A stretch of 64,000 nt of DNA from Cephalotrichum gorgonifer (GCA_900312665.1 ONZQ02000009.1:666420-730419), one strand, 5' to 3'; positions 38,525-51,005 are shown, counted from the stretch's first letter. Numbers and translations are program-made. Notes: a model not told the origin generated them from the letters alone.

Positions 38525-40844
38525 TTAGATCATCGTACTCCTCCGCCTCGTGGGTCGATCCGCAGGCCCGTCGGTATCGGCACTCCCCTCTCCTCCCACC
38601 TCAGCCATGCCCTCCAGCCTTGAGCGACGAGCGAGGCTGATAGACGCCCTCTTCCTCGAAACCCTCGGCTCAGGCTCCTCGCCACGGCTCGCATCTGCCT
38701 GTCCGGCCCTAGAAGCCCGTCTGTTGCTCGGTTTCCTCGTCGGGTGTTCCTCCGCTGCGGCCTCCATCTCGGGAGAGTTCGTTGGGAAGTCGTAAATGTC
38801 CCCGCTACTCTCCGTCGTAGAAGTCGAGCTCAGTGAGATATCCAAGTTGTCGTCACCTTCAGATATGCTCTTATCGGAGGCGACATCTCCGGTGGAAAAC
38901 TCTCTCGCCAAAACGGACGACCGCCGTTTCCTCCGCTCCGTAACAACGTTGCTTGGCAAGCCCCCACCACCCATCCCCTCCTGCGCCAGGGTACTGGCGG
39001 CGGCCGCGGTCACCGCGACGGACACCTTCGAGGAGCTACTCGGCGGGACATCGCCAAATACATCCGCCATACCAACGGACTCGAGCTTCGCCCGGTCCAC
39101 CATCGCTGCGATCTCATCCGTCGCGAGACTCTCCGGCCTACGGCTCTTCGTATCCACCGTCACCGCGTCGACGAGCTCCTTCGTTGGCCGCCGCATCTTG
39201 TCGCGTAGATTGGGCTCAGCGTAGCTCACCTGCGCCCGCACTCTACGGCTGGGTCGTGAGGTCTCGCCGTTGAGCGACATGTCGGCCGGCGGAGGCGTGT
39301 CCCTCGAGCTCCGCATGGGTTTCGGCTCTGGGGTTGGCGATAGGGGATTGGTCTCAAGAACCGTGGTCGGAGTGGGGGCGGACTTCGCGGTGGTGACCGA
39401 GGGCTTCTTAGGCTCGGACTCGAGGTCGGCAATGGTGATGTCCGTCTCCGCGGGTGGTAGGACGGGCCGCTCCTCCATGACCATGACCTTGCGCTTCGCC
39501 GATTCTCTCGGTTGTTTCTCGGGGAGTGGCTTCATCTTGACGGACCGGAGTGGCTTGGTGGGAGCGGCGGCTTTCTTCCCGGCCTTCTTAGGTGATGTCA
39601 GGTCATCGTTGGTGCTCTTCGCACCGAGGGGTTTCCTCAGAGTGGGCGCTGCGTCAGGAGCTGTGTCAGGCGCTGTGTCGGGTGCTGCAGCAGGCGCTTG
39701 CTTTACTCTCTCCTCTCGCCTCATTTCAGTTATCTCCTTTAGCGTCTTGCCTGCCGTCCGCTCCTTTAGGATTGTCGATTTCCTCCTCGTAGTGGTAGTT
39801 GTGGAGGCTGCAGCGGGAACAGCTGGCGTCGCATTCTGGGGCTCATCCCTAGCCGCGAGCTTTCTCTTCGACCCGGCCTTAGCGGGTTGGTTAACCTGGA
39901 TATCATCGTGTGGCATAGAGGCCGCTTCGGCTTGGGGGATTGCAGAGAGCGCTGAGGCGAGGGGGGTATCAATCTCTTCTTCCTTCACCGCTGCTGCCAT
40001 TTTTTGGAGTGGGGATTCGGGGATCGATTCTGGGACCTCTTCGGTCTGAGTGAGTTTACTTGGGGAGTCGGGTTCTTTCCGGGGAGAGTTCGTCTCCGCA
40101 AATCGAGACGTTGGGGGGGAGCCTATGTCAGAGGACGAAATGTCCGCAGCCGCCTCATTCCGGAGCGCCATAATCCCTTCGCTACTATTCCACAGTCAGT
40201 ACCTCCCTCATAGCCCTTCCTCTTTAAAACCCCAGTCCTACGACCGGTAAAGAAAGGACAGGGGCAACTTACTCTAGCGTCCTCCTGGGATACGCCTTAT
40301 GCTCAGCGATAGGCGTAAGCCTCCCTTCCTCTCTCGCCCTGGCCTCCGCCTCTCTAGCCAAGTCCCTCAGCGACGACTTCCTCGGACTCCTCCTCCCCAG
40401 ACTTCCTCTCGACTGCGACTGCGACATCCGCCTCCCCACTGCGTCTTGTCTCTTCACCGGTGGCTCCAGCCCTAATCCGGCTAGCAGGCCCCCCCACTCG
40501 ACAAGCTGTGCCTCGAGCTTTGCCTTGATCTCGAGCGCGTGGTCGGCTACTCTCTGCGCCTTGCTATTCTCAACTTCCTTCTCTAGGCGGAGGATCTGGC
40601 CGCGGAGCTCGAGGTTTTCGGAGAGCATGCGTGCGCACTCATTTTCCAGATGCCGGATTCGGAGGGACTGGGTGGAGTTGACCCGCGCGAGTTCGCGGTT
40701 TTGACGTAGCAGTTTCCTTCGAACTGTTGCGCATACGTGGCTCTGGTTAGCTCATGATTTGGGAGAGGGATAAGAGGACCAAGGGGCTGACATACGCGTG
40801 TCATAGCTATCTGTCAATTGAGGAAGTTCGTTTAATCTCGCCAT
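38525..40844 (-). CDS. SGO1: shugoshin (centromeric cohesin protector)
   Basis: Shugoshin recruits PP2A to centromeres and protects cohesin from separase; it also senses tension between sister kinetochores. The model has three exons: 40844-40796, 40723-40273 and 40184-38525. It reads in frame to 719 aa. The N-terminal coiled coil (about residues 17-70) contains LRRKLLRQNRELARVNSTQS and RIRHLENECARMLSENLEL, the family signature. The basic C-terminal shugoshin box lies at about 477-504 (SRRVRAQVSYAEPNLRDKM), needed in other species for binding Bub1-phosphorylated H2A. The middle is long, Ser/Thr/Pro/Lys-rich and probably disordered, with a short tandem of TAPD units near 335-344. Both introns have good donors (GTATGT, GTAAGT). 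The divergent neighbour is DAD2. Confidence 0.95.
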
Positions 40845-43090
40845 CTTTCATAGTCAAGGTGCTCTTGTCGGGTCGTGGCGGTGTGAGTGAAGACAAAGGC
40901 AGAGTGATGTATTAGGGGCGCGGGACAATACGAGACGCTTCTCTGGAGATACTTGGGTGAGTGGACCAAGAAGTTTGTCTTTTTTCCTCCGTAATGTGAG
41001 TGCTGTGTTGAGGAGACGCGGAAAAAAGTATTAAGATGCCTGGTATATGTCGTGCCGTATTTACCAAATGCGACGGAATAGGGACCATAATCCAACTCCA
41101 CCAACATTAGTGTTGCTGGGGAAACGGCGGCGGGACCCACCTGCCTTTACCGTGTACAAGCCGATGACACAAATTTTGGGGGCGGCCCGAAACCCGCGTC
41201 ATAGTTTGCACCAAAGCTTCAATGGATCTGTTGTGCCTTCAGAGGCAAAACGAACCACTAGTTTAATAGGCGGGCGGGCGACCCTCTCTCAGAGTGAAAT
41301 CAGGTCTCTAGTGCCAAGCGTTGAACAGCAGCTTAAGTATGAGTGGGTGATGTTACTATCTTCCTAACAACGCCTAATAAGGAGTGTAGCATACCTCTAA
41401 AACGCTTTTCTCCGCTATTCACGTCGCTTGTTGCAATCGCTCGTTTTCGTCTAGTGGTGTACTTGTACCCATGCATTCGGAATGCAGACTTCGAAATTCA
41501 GAAGGAAAAAAAAAAACATATGGCGGTCCTTTGTAGAGTAGAGTGAAGCGCATGCTTATTTACCCCCCCAATCCCGAGTAGCTTACTATCGCTCCTCTCA
41601 AGCTAGGGAGCGTTGTCCAGGGGTTGCGCCAAACAAGATGTCGCCGCCATTCTAGAGCTTGACACGTCTGCTTCTAGTGTCAAATGGAGTTTCGCCTTCA
41701 GGATCGAGGTCTCGGCAAGGTGCCCGTGATTATGAGTGTATATCCCGTGCTTGACGCTTCCCTCATGAGTCGAAGGTAATGAAGCTGACTGCGTTTTCGC
41801 GTCGTTGCTTCGAAAACAGGTCGCATCGGGATGCACACGTGGTGGTCGCTGGTGAACCAGTTGGTGCCGGTGGCGATAACACCTCGGACCAAAACACGTA
41901 TACCCCGCATACGTTCCACCAGCATAACATGAACGACGGCATCATAGTCCATAAGTATATCGTCAGATAGTGCCGATATACCGTATAAGACCTGGCAAGT
42001 GGTCACGGGAATGTAGTCTCTAGATCACTAGAGTGGGAAACTGTGGTATCGACGGACTGGTATGGACGCTGGGGGTCGGCAATGCCAGGGGTATCAGCTT
42101 GGTGTGCCGAGAGTGCCGACGACAGCTACATCGGATCAACTCGGAGACGTCCGGGAGAACTCCTGATCTCGCAAGCGGCTTGGACTAGAGAAACGGGGGA
42201 ATAGAGTACATGGGTTAAGGCAATGTGAATTCGGGGCTCCTAAGGCTCCCCTACCTCCGCGTACGCGATACCGCCATCACGAGCCGTGTTCGGGGGGAGT
42301 CAAGATTGTGTCTCCAGTCCCGAAAGCCCATACTTGAACCAGGATGAAACCCCGGCAGATGTAAGTAGTCGTTAAGGATTTATACCTGGGTTTCAATCCA
42401 TGATGTGCCCTCACCGAAGAAAAAGCTCCTACATGTTTTCACCTAGGGTTTTATACAGCCCCCAATGGCGTTCCACCTGCAAAGCGTAGAAGCATCCTAA
42501 TCGACGGGGTAATGCCTATCTAGTTAAGTCGCTGCAGGCCGGTAGAGGTTGGCGATAGGCAAGTATACCCATGGTAGCTTCCTATCACAACAAGGTGGCC
42601 GTGTTATCCAAACCCCAACACTGACTCAACCTGCTTTAAAGGTTAAGCCCAGGACATTCATGACAAAAAGTCTTTCAACATCAAGGTTTTGTCACCCTGA
42701 TTTGGTAGGTACGGGAATGGGGCCAGCCTGGCTCTGCATGGCTGGGAGCGCTGTGCTGTCGAGCTTGATCGGAGATATGGGCATCATCCTCGTCGTATAA
42801 GTGTATCTACCGAGACTTAGTTTGTATAAACTGGAAGGTGTCCGACCTTATACAGTCTTGCCTTGGTCATGAAATGGTGGCTTCTTAGATGAGACCATTC
42901 ATTGGCACGAACCCACTCCACCACACGGAAAAGTGGGGGCACGTGACGCCATGTGTCTGGCGGATGCGGGGTGGAAACAACAAAGTTGCAAACACCAAGG
43001 CTTCGGCATTCAGCAAAGAGCAAACGGCACAACTGATGCCACCATAAACGCAGGAAATACGACTAGCGACCCGTCAGAAATTGATAGACC
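40845..43090. other. divergent intergenic region between shugoshin and DAD2
   Basis: About 2.2 kb lie between two divergent start codons. Short open frames on both strands (for example 41698-42006, minus, 102 codons) have no recognisable domain. It should contain both promoters. No transposon or RNA gene was recognised. Confidence 0.5.
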
Positions 43091-43652
43091 ATGTCTCTTC
43101 CACCCAGACCATTCTCTTCCCACCTCCGCGGCTCCTCGGTCTCCGGTGGTGCCCCCGGCCCGTCACCTGCCCTCCTAGCGCGCATCGAGGAGAAGAAAGC
43201 CGAGCTGGAGAATCTTAAACAACTGCGCGACCTTAGTGCAGAGGTAGCGAATCAGATGGCAGGGTTGGAGCAGAAACTATCGACCTTATCCGATGGAACA
43301 GAGGGTTAGTGAGACAGCCGGAGAGAAGGGGCAACATGAAGCTAACTTCGGGCTCAGCGATTGCAACGGTCATGGGCAATTGGCACAATGTGCTGCGGGC
43401 TATTAGCATGGCGTCGTGTGAGAGCCTCCAATTTCTTCCTGCCACTTTCATTTTTGCGGGGTTTACCTTTCGGCGAGGGCCGTGAGCTAACAGTCTCCCT
43501 TTCTTTACCTTATAGCGAGCCTATCGAAAGCGTCCGCCGGCGACGATGCGGCACAGCTTCCTCAGACGCTTGTGCGAATACCTACCGAACACGCACCCGC
43601 CTTACAAGCGCAGGCCGAAGCTGCGGCAGAGGAGAACCAGCAAGCCCCCTGA
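43091..43652 (+). CDS. DAD2: DASH/Dam1 complex subunit Dad2
   Basis: Dad2 is a small coiled-coil subunit of the Dam1/DASH ring that couples kinetochores to spindle microtubules; it is specific to fungi. The model has three exons: 43091-43304, 43358-43417 and 43516-43652. Both introns are phase 1, giving 136 aa. The N-terminus (MSLPPRPFSSHLRGSS) and the coiled coil (ARIEEKKAELENLKQL through KLSTLSDG) are characteristic, as is the conserved short exon with NWHNVLRAISMAS. The tail has the LPQTLVRIP motif, then an Ala/Gln/Glu-rich end. The second donor is taken as GTGAGA at 43418; a donor 2 bases earlier would put the LPQTLVRIP tail out of frame. It is the divergent partner of shugoshin. Confidence 0.93.
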
Positions 43653-45081
43653 TAATGCAACGCACATGCGACCGACCCATCATATAACAATCCCGACATA
43701 CGAAAGGAGTCGGATCATAGAAGAGCGCAAGTGGAGGCGCGTAGAGGCCCGGCTTTCCATCAAGGGTACCCCGATCTTTAATCGCCAGCGGGGGAAGGGG
43801 GCTCTTTTCGACAGAAGGATCCCTCCGCTTTCTTACTTATGGCGCAAAGAAGTGGTCACAAGTGACTTTTCGGATGCCGGTACCTACTAAGCTAGGGAGA
43901 GCGTTAAGCTACGCCACGATATGTCCCCTTTGAGGACGAGAATCAATGGGAGCGAGAGACTCGGGAGGCGAGGACGGGCAACTTAGTTTCCCTTGAGTTG
44001 ATAGGTGTGGGGACCGGCTTGCCGTGGCCACGACGGTCGGTGGTGCCGAAATGGGTCGCTCATATCGATGAGGGGCAATTGCGAATTACTCGTTCAACCA
44101 CAATGCAGGGGTCCAAGGCGGGGGCGTGTCTGAAATGAGTGGGGCAATCGCGAGTTCGACGCGACGCGTCAATTAGTCATCGTCCAAGCTTGCCTTCATC
44201 TGACAACCACCATGTCAAGTGCCAACGAAGGAGGGTCTCTTATCAGCGATCAGATGGGGAAGGTTCATCCGTCTTGCATACATGAAACATTTAGAAGGAA
44301 GCATCGCCGTTATGAGTAGCTCCTTAATAAAACCCCATGCATGCTAATTATGTGTCTACTGCATATGAACACCAGAGGAAGTTGGGCTCAAGCAATGGGA
44401 AGAATAACACCGGAGGAAGAACCCATTCCGTTGCCGTGGTGTCTTGGTGCATCTTGCCTTTGTTATGTTTGAGGGCAGTCGCATTCCACTTTTGCCTCTC
44501 CTCTCACTCCCCACGTCTATCACCCCAACTCAGATCAATTTTCATATCAGGTTACTCTGCACCATTCCCCATCTCATCTTCATAGCATACTCAATCATCA
44601 TTTCCCCTTCATCAACCGCTTCATACTAACATTCCTTGCCTCCATTCTCGATAGACTCGATTTCCCGCCAAGAAATTCTAAGACATATCCCCCAGATCTC
44701 CTCCCCTCGTCCCCCCACCCACAGGAGAAATATTGTTTCCTTCTATTCCAGAGCTTTCCGACGATCAAACTTCTTCCATGCGCATCACCCTGCATATCAC
44801 ATTCTGACACCCCGCTGGTTCTGGGTCATCCATCCGACCCCATTTCCTTTACCCCTGGTCCAATTGGCAAATTAGATACCAGGAAGCCTTGCTCGATTAG
44901 GAATCCCCGTTCCCAAGTGGATCACGTCCCGGGGTCCGAGATCTCTCATTCCATTCTGCCGGGGTCCAGGCTAATTCTGTTCGTCTGGTGAGAAAGGGGG
45001 GGTCGGTGAAGGATCACACCCAATAAAACCGTAATACTTCTGGCTAGCACAGGCTTCCACCTGAGGAAAGAGCCGGACAGG
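43653..45081. other. intergenic, DAD2 3' side and leader of the FELPGE-protein gene
   Basis: The right part (about 44440-44870) is strongly C/T-rich on the plus strand, as expected for a fungal leader of the gene starting at 45082. Frames such as 43546-43890 only continue out-of-frame past the DAD2 stop. An ACGCGT site lies at 44164-44169. No separate gene is supported. Confidence 0.5.
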
Positions 45082-47391
45082 ATGGCTTCCATTGTGACAA
45101 CAGCCCTCCCCAGCCAGGCCACCAACCCTCCTTCGTTCAACATCCTCGACGACAGACGAATTGGACTCCGCAGCAGCTTTGACGATAGCGACGGAGACTC
45201 GTCCCCGACTACCACTCCTGACCGAAACCCCGCCTGTATAGCTCACATCCGTGCTCTGCAGGAGACGTGCATCAACGTCACTCACAACGCGAAAAGTGGA
45301 CCTGGTTGTGTTCTCTTCCCGCAGTCACCAGAGCCGACGAATACTTGTAGTACATCCCTCACGGTCAACCTCGAGAAGCTACGCATTTCCGAGCTTGGAG
45401 ACGACGACGAAGACACCCCCCGCCTTCCGGTTTTGTCGAAAAAATTACCTACTCGCCCAGTAATTGGATCGACGACATTTCAGCCCCCCGTCAAAGAGAG
45501 CCAGCTCCCATCGCCTTCCCTTGGCGGGGCCGTTTTGGAGGTAGCTGGCGGCGACGTCGTGCCCTGCACTAACGAGTCTCTGGAGCCCATCATTGAAGGA
45601 GCTCCTCTAGAGGCCAGGAACACAAACGAAATCAGTGCGGCCTTTGAAGGTATGGCAGCCCAGTCAATACATCATGCCCTGCAGCCAGCGGAGTGAATCC
45701 CTCAATGTTCGGCTGTCCTACCAAGCCGAGCCCCCCAAGAAACTAACGTGCGCCTAGACCATCCTTTGATGCGCCTGCCCTCCAACTTTGCCAACATCGA
45801 GGTGCAAGCCGCCAAAACCCAGGCAGGTCAGTACGAGTTACGCCTTACGTATCCGGCCTCGGCCGATCGGACTCTTCGGCCGGACGAGAACGACTATCCT
45901 TCTCTTACGGGGGAGACGAAGATCGTCTACGGCTGCAATTTCGTGCGGCGGAATGCGATATCCAAGGCAGCTCTTCGGAAAGGTTGCCACATAACTGACA
46001 CGGTTGTCCTCATAGCCTCTCCTCAGGGAGATGAATCAGTCCTCCAAGAAGACCCCAAGGTCCAGGTCGACGAAATGAACACAGTTGTGATCGAAGCCGG
46101 GGACCAGCTAGCCCCCGCCACGCCGATGAAAGACAAGGATTTGGCTGGTGCCCCCGAGCCCAAGCCGTCTTCGGCAGCTTTCGACGGATGGGCGAAGTCG
46201 CCTACGCCCAGTCCCAACCCCAAGATGATCCAGATCGAAGACTCCGTAGAAGCCCTGGATAAGCTCGAGGAGGAGCTAGAAGCTGTGAACGCGGTTACGC
46301 ACTTTGGACGAGTCCCATCCCCCGAACACAATGAGTCCGCCCGGACCCCGGCAGCGAAAGGTCAGCATCTAGGGGGGGATGCGGGGTCGGTGAGGCGGTC
46401 GCGTGCCTCGATGTACTCCGCTACCGTGCGAGTGAAGACTAGCGAGCCGATGCGGACGGCGGCTCGAAGATCGAGATCCATGTCGATCGATACCGATGAT
46501 CGAAAGGAATCAGCGTCGACGAACGGATCTGTAGCAGGACGGTCAGATACCCCTGCGCGGAAGCCGGTCGCGAGGCCAAGTAGCCTCGCCCCTCCCAAAC
46601 CGCTGACGAAGTCTTCCAAGGCGAGAACAGTCCCAACCTTTGAGCTGCCTGGCGAAGCCGTTGCCCGACGGCTCAAGGAGCAGAAGGAGGCACGGCTCTC
46701 GGCGCAGACTGATGGCGAGAAGACGAAAACTCCACAGACTCTACGCACTTCATTTCCCCGGCGAACTAAATCTACGAGGGTACTTCCCACACCGACCTTT
46801 GAGCTACCTGGGGAGGCCATATCTCGCCGGAAGCGAGAGGAGCGGGATGCCAAGGTGCGCGCAGAGGAAGAGGAAATGAGGAAGCGGCGCGAGTTCAAGG
46901 CCCGCCCTATCAAGGCGAGCCTCGGCCAACCAAGCACGGTCCCTCGAGAAACGATTACTAGCCTAGGGCGATTGAGTAAAGCATCAGAAGAGAGCTCGGT
47001 GACCACGGTGAAAGGAACCACTGTGAAGCGACCCTCGCTCGCGCCCACGTCATCGACACTCAGCGCATCTCCGCAGTCAAGGGGCCGCGCCACGACAGCG
47101 TCATCACAAGTCAGTAGGGCCACTTCGATTTCGACGACGAGCAGTGTCAGCAAGCGAAGCACAATCTCGGCCGAGGATGCAGCACAGCAGAAGATCCGCG
47201 GCAAGGACATCTTTGAGCGGGATACCAAGGTGGGATCTTTGCGGGATAAAGAACGATCCGAGAGGGAGATGGTGGCGAAGATGGCGCGGGAGCAGGCTGC
47301 TGAACGTTCTCGACTGGCTAGCCGCGAGTGGGCAGAGAAGCAAAGACGAAGGGCCAGACTCTCGACAGCCGGTGCGCCTGCCGCGGAATGA
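45082..47391 (+). CDS. fungal FELPGE-repeat protein, TPX2-like features, function unknown
   Basis: Two exons, 45082-45649 and 45758-47391, join in phase 1 (donor GTATGG, acceptor CCTAG after a CTAAC branch point) to give 733 aa. Most of the chain is Ser/Thr/Pro-rich and likely disordered. Two copies of FELPGEA(V/I)(A/S)RR lie at about 484-493 and 537-546. The second leads into a highly charged helix (REERDAKVRAEEEEMRKRR) and the FKARPIK motif at about 569. Another conserved-looking block, KIRGKDIFERD, lies near 668-678, followed by a charged helix rich in Arg, Glu and Ala to the end. Paired charged helices with FKARP are reminiscent of TPX2-type spindle proteins, so a microtubule role is possible but is inference. 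Further short introns inside exon 2 (for example near 45981-46025) cannot be excluded. No enzyme domain was seen. Confidence 0.75.
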
Positions 47392-48283
47392 GGGGTGGGG
47401 AGCGAGGCGAGGGGAGGGGAAGACCCGTGTGACTTTTCGGCAGGTTTCTTTTGTCTAAGCCGGAGTTGGGTGAAACTTGCGCATTTTCATGGTTACGGGG
47501 GTGAGTTACCGACGAGTCCCGAGGCTCTTCCCATCGTTGAACCGAAACATTCCTTTGTCAGGGGCACGGAAAAGGCGAAGGAGGTTGGTATCATGGCTAT
47601 TCGCTGGCAGGGTCTTTTTTGCAATTATATTACGCCCTTTCTTCTTTTGCGCTCGTTTACACGTTGGCCTTGAGTGTGGTTATCCCATGGGGAGATCAGT
47701 TTTATCTTCGACACTCGTTGTTTACACGTTAACACGTTTACACATTGGGGGCTAGCATGTACTCGTCCCAGGTGAAAGACGCCTTTGAGTTTATAAGTTT
47801 GTGTTAGTGGCCAATAAACGTTAGTTGTATCTCGCTGGTCCATCTGCCGCGGTGCTGTGCGGGGTTTTGTGCGGGGCGGCGCGTGGCCCGTCCCTCAGGT
47901 CGGTCCCTGGGTCTCTTGTCCCTTCCTTTTGTCTTTGGGCCGGGGGTAAATAATGGGAAGCTTGATTCCGGACGAACAAACTTTGATCTAGCCAAATAAT
48001 TGGATTTGAGACTGTTCGAGGCCGGTCTTCTCCTCTGAGGCCTAACCTTCATCCTTTTACTGCTTTTGTTTGGGGGACCTTCGTTTTTTAGCCTGACAGC
48101 ACATCATACCTATCTATACCATTTAGGAAGCATCCATTCCGCATCATCTGTCAAAGTTTAGAATACAAGCTAGCTTCCCATATATCCCACCAGTCTTCTG
48201 ATACTTAGAGAGTTTCGAATTTCGAGCATCCTCCTTTCCGTCTAGGTTTAGCTACTCGGATCCCACTTCATACGAGAAGGAAA
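47392..48283. promoter_or_regulatory. intergenic, upstream of the carboxylesterase gene
   Basis: This stretch holds the 3' end of the FELPGE-protein gene and the promoter of the esterase. It contains repeated GTTTACAC units (47655-47662 and a tandem group at 47720-47743). No open frame with a domain is seen. Confidence 0.45.
47720..47743. repeat. tandem 8-base units GTTTACAC / GTTAACAC / GTTTACAC
   Basis: Three adjacent 8-base units, the middle one with one change, lie about 540 bases upstream of the esterase start codon. A fourth unit is at 47655-47662. The core TGTTTAC resembles a forkhead-factor site. This is a possible regulatory cluster; nothing in the sequence proves it. Confidence 0.4.
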
Positions 48284-50067
48284 ATGGAGCCGAGGGTGAG
48301 ACTACCTCAGGGGACCTACGTCGGCCGCCGCCATCTACCGACGGCGACGAGGCCAAGAGCACTCGACGTGTTCCTAGGCATCCCTTACGCGCTGTCGACC
48401 GGTGGCAGGGACCGGTTTCGCCCCGCCCGCGCAGTGCCTGAGAGGGGCGGAGAAGAGGACAAGGAATTCAACTCCGCGGTGCTAGGGCCCATTTCGCCGT
48501 ATACGAACGCTGCGGGCGAGCCGCTGGCGAGCGGAGAGGACTGTCTGAGCGTCAATATCGTGTTCCCATCCCCGGAGAGCGGGGGTATGGATGGGAACGC
48601 CGCTAGGGAGGGGAAGCTCCCCGTGGTAGTCTACTTCCACGGCGGTGCGTTCAACATGGGCTTCGGCGCCGACAGGGACATGCTCTCCTTCGTGGCCCAC
48701 TCGCGCCGCGACGTGGTCGCCGTAAGCTTCAACTATAGGCTCGGCGCCCTGGGCTTCCTACCCTCCGCGTCCGTAGTGGGCGAGGAGGGGCGGGGAGCGC
48801 TGAATCTGGGGCTCGGGGACCAGAAGGCTGCGATGGCGTGGGTAGCCCGGAATATTGGAGCCTTTGGGGGGGATGTGGGGAGGGTTGGGGTCATTGGGAT
48901 TAGTGCCGGTGCGCATTCTGTAAATTCTCCCCTTTTTCTTTGTCTCTTCTCATTGCTTCTTGCGTCCTTTAGGGAGGACAGGCAGGGTGAACTTACACAC
49001 GAGGGGAAAGAAGAAAGAGTATAAAGCTGACCGAAGACCCAAACCCTTAGATCGGCCACCACCTCCTCTCCGAATCGCCCCCCTTCTCAAAAGCAATCCT
49101 CGAGTCCGGTGCGCCGACCTCCCGCGCGGTCTTACACCCTCACCACCCCCGCCACGAGTCCCACTTCTCCGAGTTCCTCTCGGCTCTGGACATCCCAACC
49201 TCCGACCCCGCCCCCCTCTCGAGGCTCCGGGATGTGCCCCTTGCGAAGCTCACCGCCGCCGCGCAGGAGGTCTGGGAAACCAACGCCGCGGCCGTGACAT
49301 GGCCCTTCCAACCCGTTATAGATGGGCCTGGCGGCCACATCGAGCGGAGCCCCCTGGCCTTGCTGAAGGAGGGGAGGGGTCGGGGCGTTCCCCTCATAAC
49401 GGGGTTCTGCACGCACGAGGGCACGGCCTTCGTCCCACGCGCGAACGACGCCTCGAGCTTCCGCTCGTTCTTCCAGGTCCTCATCCCGGGCCTGTCCGCG
49501 ACGGACATGGACGTCCTGGAAGGGCTCTACCCGCTGAGCGAGTACGCGGATCCGCCGCCGGAGGGGATGGGGGCCCACTGGAGGAGGCTCGAGGCCGCGT
49601 ACGCGCACTACGCGTACATAGCGCCCGTGCTGCAGACGGCGGCGTTCCTGGCGCCGCACGCGCCGGTGTACGTGTACGAGTTCGCCGTGCCCGGCGGGCC
49701 GCTACGGACGGCGAACCACACGGACCAGACGCCGTACGTCACGCGGTCCCTCGAGGGCGCGGGGATGGGGCATCATGAGGGGCTGGGGGCCGTGTCGAGG
49801 GCCATGCACGGCTTCTTCTCCGAGTTCCTTGCCGGTGAGGAAGCCCTGGAGGGCTGGCCGCGCTTTATCTCACCAGATGAAGGGGGTGGAGATGGGTTGG
49901 AGGCGGCGAAGATCATGGTCTTCGGGAGGGGCAACACGGAGTTGGTGGGCGGCGAGGAGCGTGGCGTCGCGTACGAGGTTAGGACGCTGGGGGCGAGGGA
50001 GATGGAGAGGATTAGGTTCTGGTGGGAGAAAACGATCCTGAGCCAGGGAATGGGGGACGGGATCTGA
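48284..50067 (+). CDS. type-B carboxylesterase / lipase-like alpha/beta hydrolase
   Basis: This member of the carboxylesterase family hydrolyses ester bonds; the substrate is unknown. Two exons, 48284-48919 and 49051-50067, join in phase 0 to 550 aa, the usual family length. The oxyanion-hole motif is VVVYFHGGAF (about 122-131). The nucleophile is Ser207 in GISAGAHS, which sits right at the exon 1 boundary. The acid is probably Glu335 in ITGFCTHEGTAF and the base is His453 or His454 in GMGHHEGLGAV. The EDCLSVNIVFP block is also typical. No N-terminal signal peptide is visible, so it is probably intracellular. The intron is 131 bases with a GTAAAT donor and a CTGAC branch point. Reading straight through it gives a false stop and a truncated 246-codon frame. 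GC content is higher here than in neighbouring genes, which leaves long antisense frames open. Confidence 0.9.
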
Positions 50068-51005
50068 TCCTTGAGAGAGAAAAAAGGGGGGAGGTGCTGA
50101 GGAGGTCTGTTCAGCAGTTGTCATTGTCTTCATTCATTTGGCTAGAAGCGAGCTGCTTTGTGACTCAGGGTCAAGGAGATAGATCAGGAATTAGGATCGA
50201 TTAGATGAGATGTGTTTTAAGATGCAATATAAATATCCATACGTCCTCAACGGCGAGCATACATACTAGTCCTCCATTAGTCTCGACAACACCCACTCTC
50301 TCCATCATCCTTCCCGACGTCACAAACAAAAGGTTTCAGCCAAGAAAATCCTCAGTTAGCTAGATTTGTTTGTCCATATCCACATACGTCCATATCTGCG
50401 GCAAGAAAAAATGGTCTTCAAACCTCGACATCGTCACCTCCACCCCCTAAACGCGGAAGAATGCCTCAACGCTGACCTCTGCTTTATCCCCGTCCCCTCC
50501 ACTCTCCACTCTCCTATGTACATTCCCCTGACCTCCACAACCACAAGTCCCGCCCTACCCCACTCCCTTCATCCAACCTCCCAAAAGTATGCGAACCACA
50601 AACCCCATATGCTTCCACAAATCCTGACACAAGACATAAAGAACAAAAGAAAAGAAGGGTGCAAGTCTAAAAAGAACAAGAGAAGAGAGACCACAGAAGC
50701 GCTGCCCCCACCGACGCCCCTGCCCCTCGATTTGTTATGTCAAGTCCACATATAGAGTGACACAGGTAGAGAGAGTCGCGCTCGAAGAGTCGAAGGTTTT
50801 CTCCATCAAACCTGCTAAAGCTCCGACGCCGAAAAGCACAGTATCGGGCCGGAGCTAATTAGGCGGAAAAGATAAGTCCTCGTATTAAGGACGAAGAAAA
50901 AAAATAGTATAAATAAACAAGAGAAGTAGGCGGGGGCCGGGGGGGTATCATCATTGGGTGTGAGGATGAGCACAGGTGAAACTCCTCCTTTCCTCCTACG
51001 GACAA
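50068..51005. other. convergent intergenic region, esterase / membrane protein 3' ends
   Basis: A 129-codon plus frame (50366-50755) is Pro/His/Lys-rich with no motif and looks like chance. The A-rich stretches near 50640-50700 and 50890-50930 probably belong to 3' untranslated regions. No gene is supported. Confidence 0.5.

Noticed and set aside
39270..40049. 259-codon plus frame inside shugoshin
   Set aside because: Antisense shadow of the large shugoshin exon, whose protein matches the family.
40794..40799. ACGCGT, an MluI cell-cycle box, at shugoshin (another at 44164-44169)
   Set aside because: The first lies at the exon 1/intron 1 border rather than upstream, and single hexamers are expected by chance.
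48960..49778. 272-codon plus frame and 175-codon minus frame over the esterase
   Set aside because: Products of high GC in the esterase coding frame; the true frame carries the catalytic motifs.
50366..50755. 129-codon plus frame downstream of the esterase
   Set aside because: Low-complexity Pro/His/Lys composition, no motif; probably untranslated sequence.
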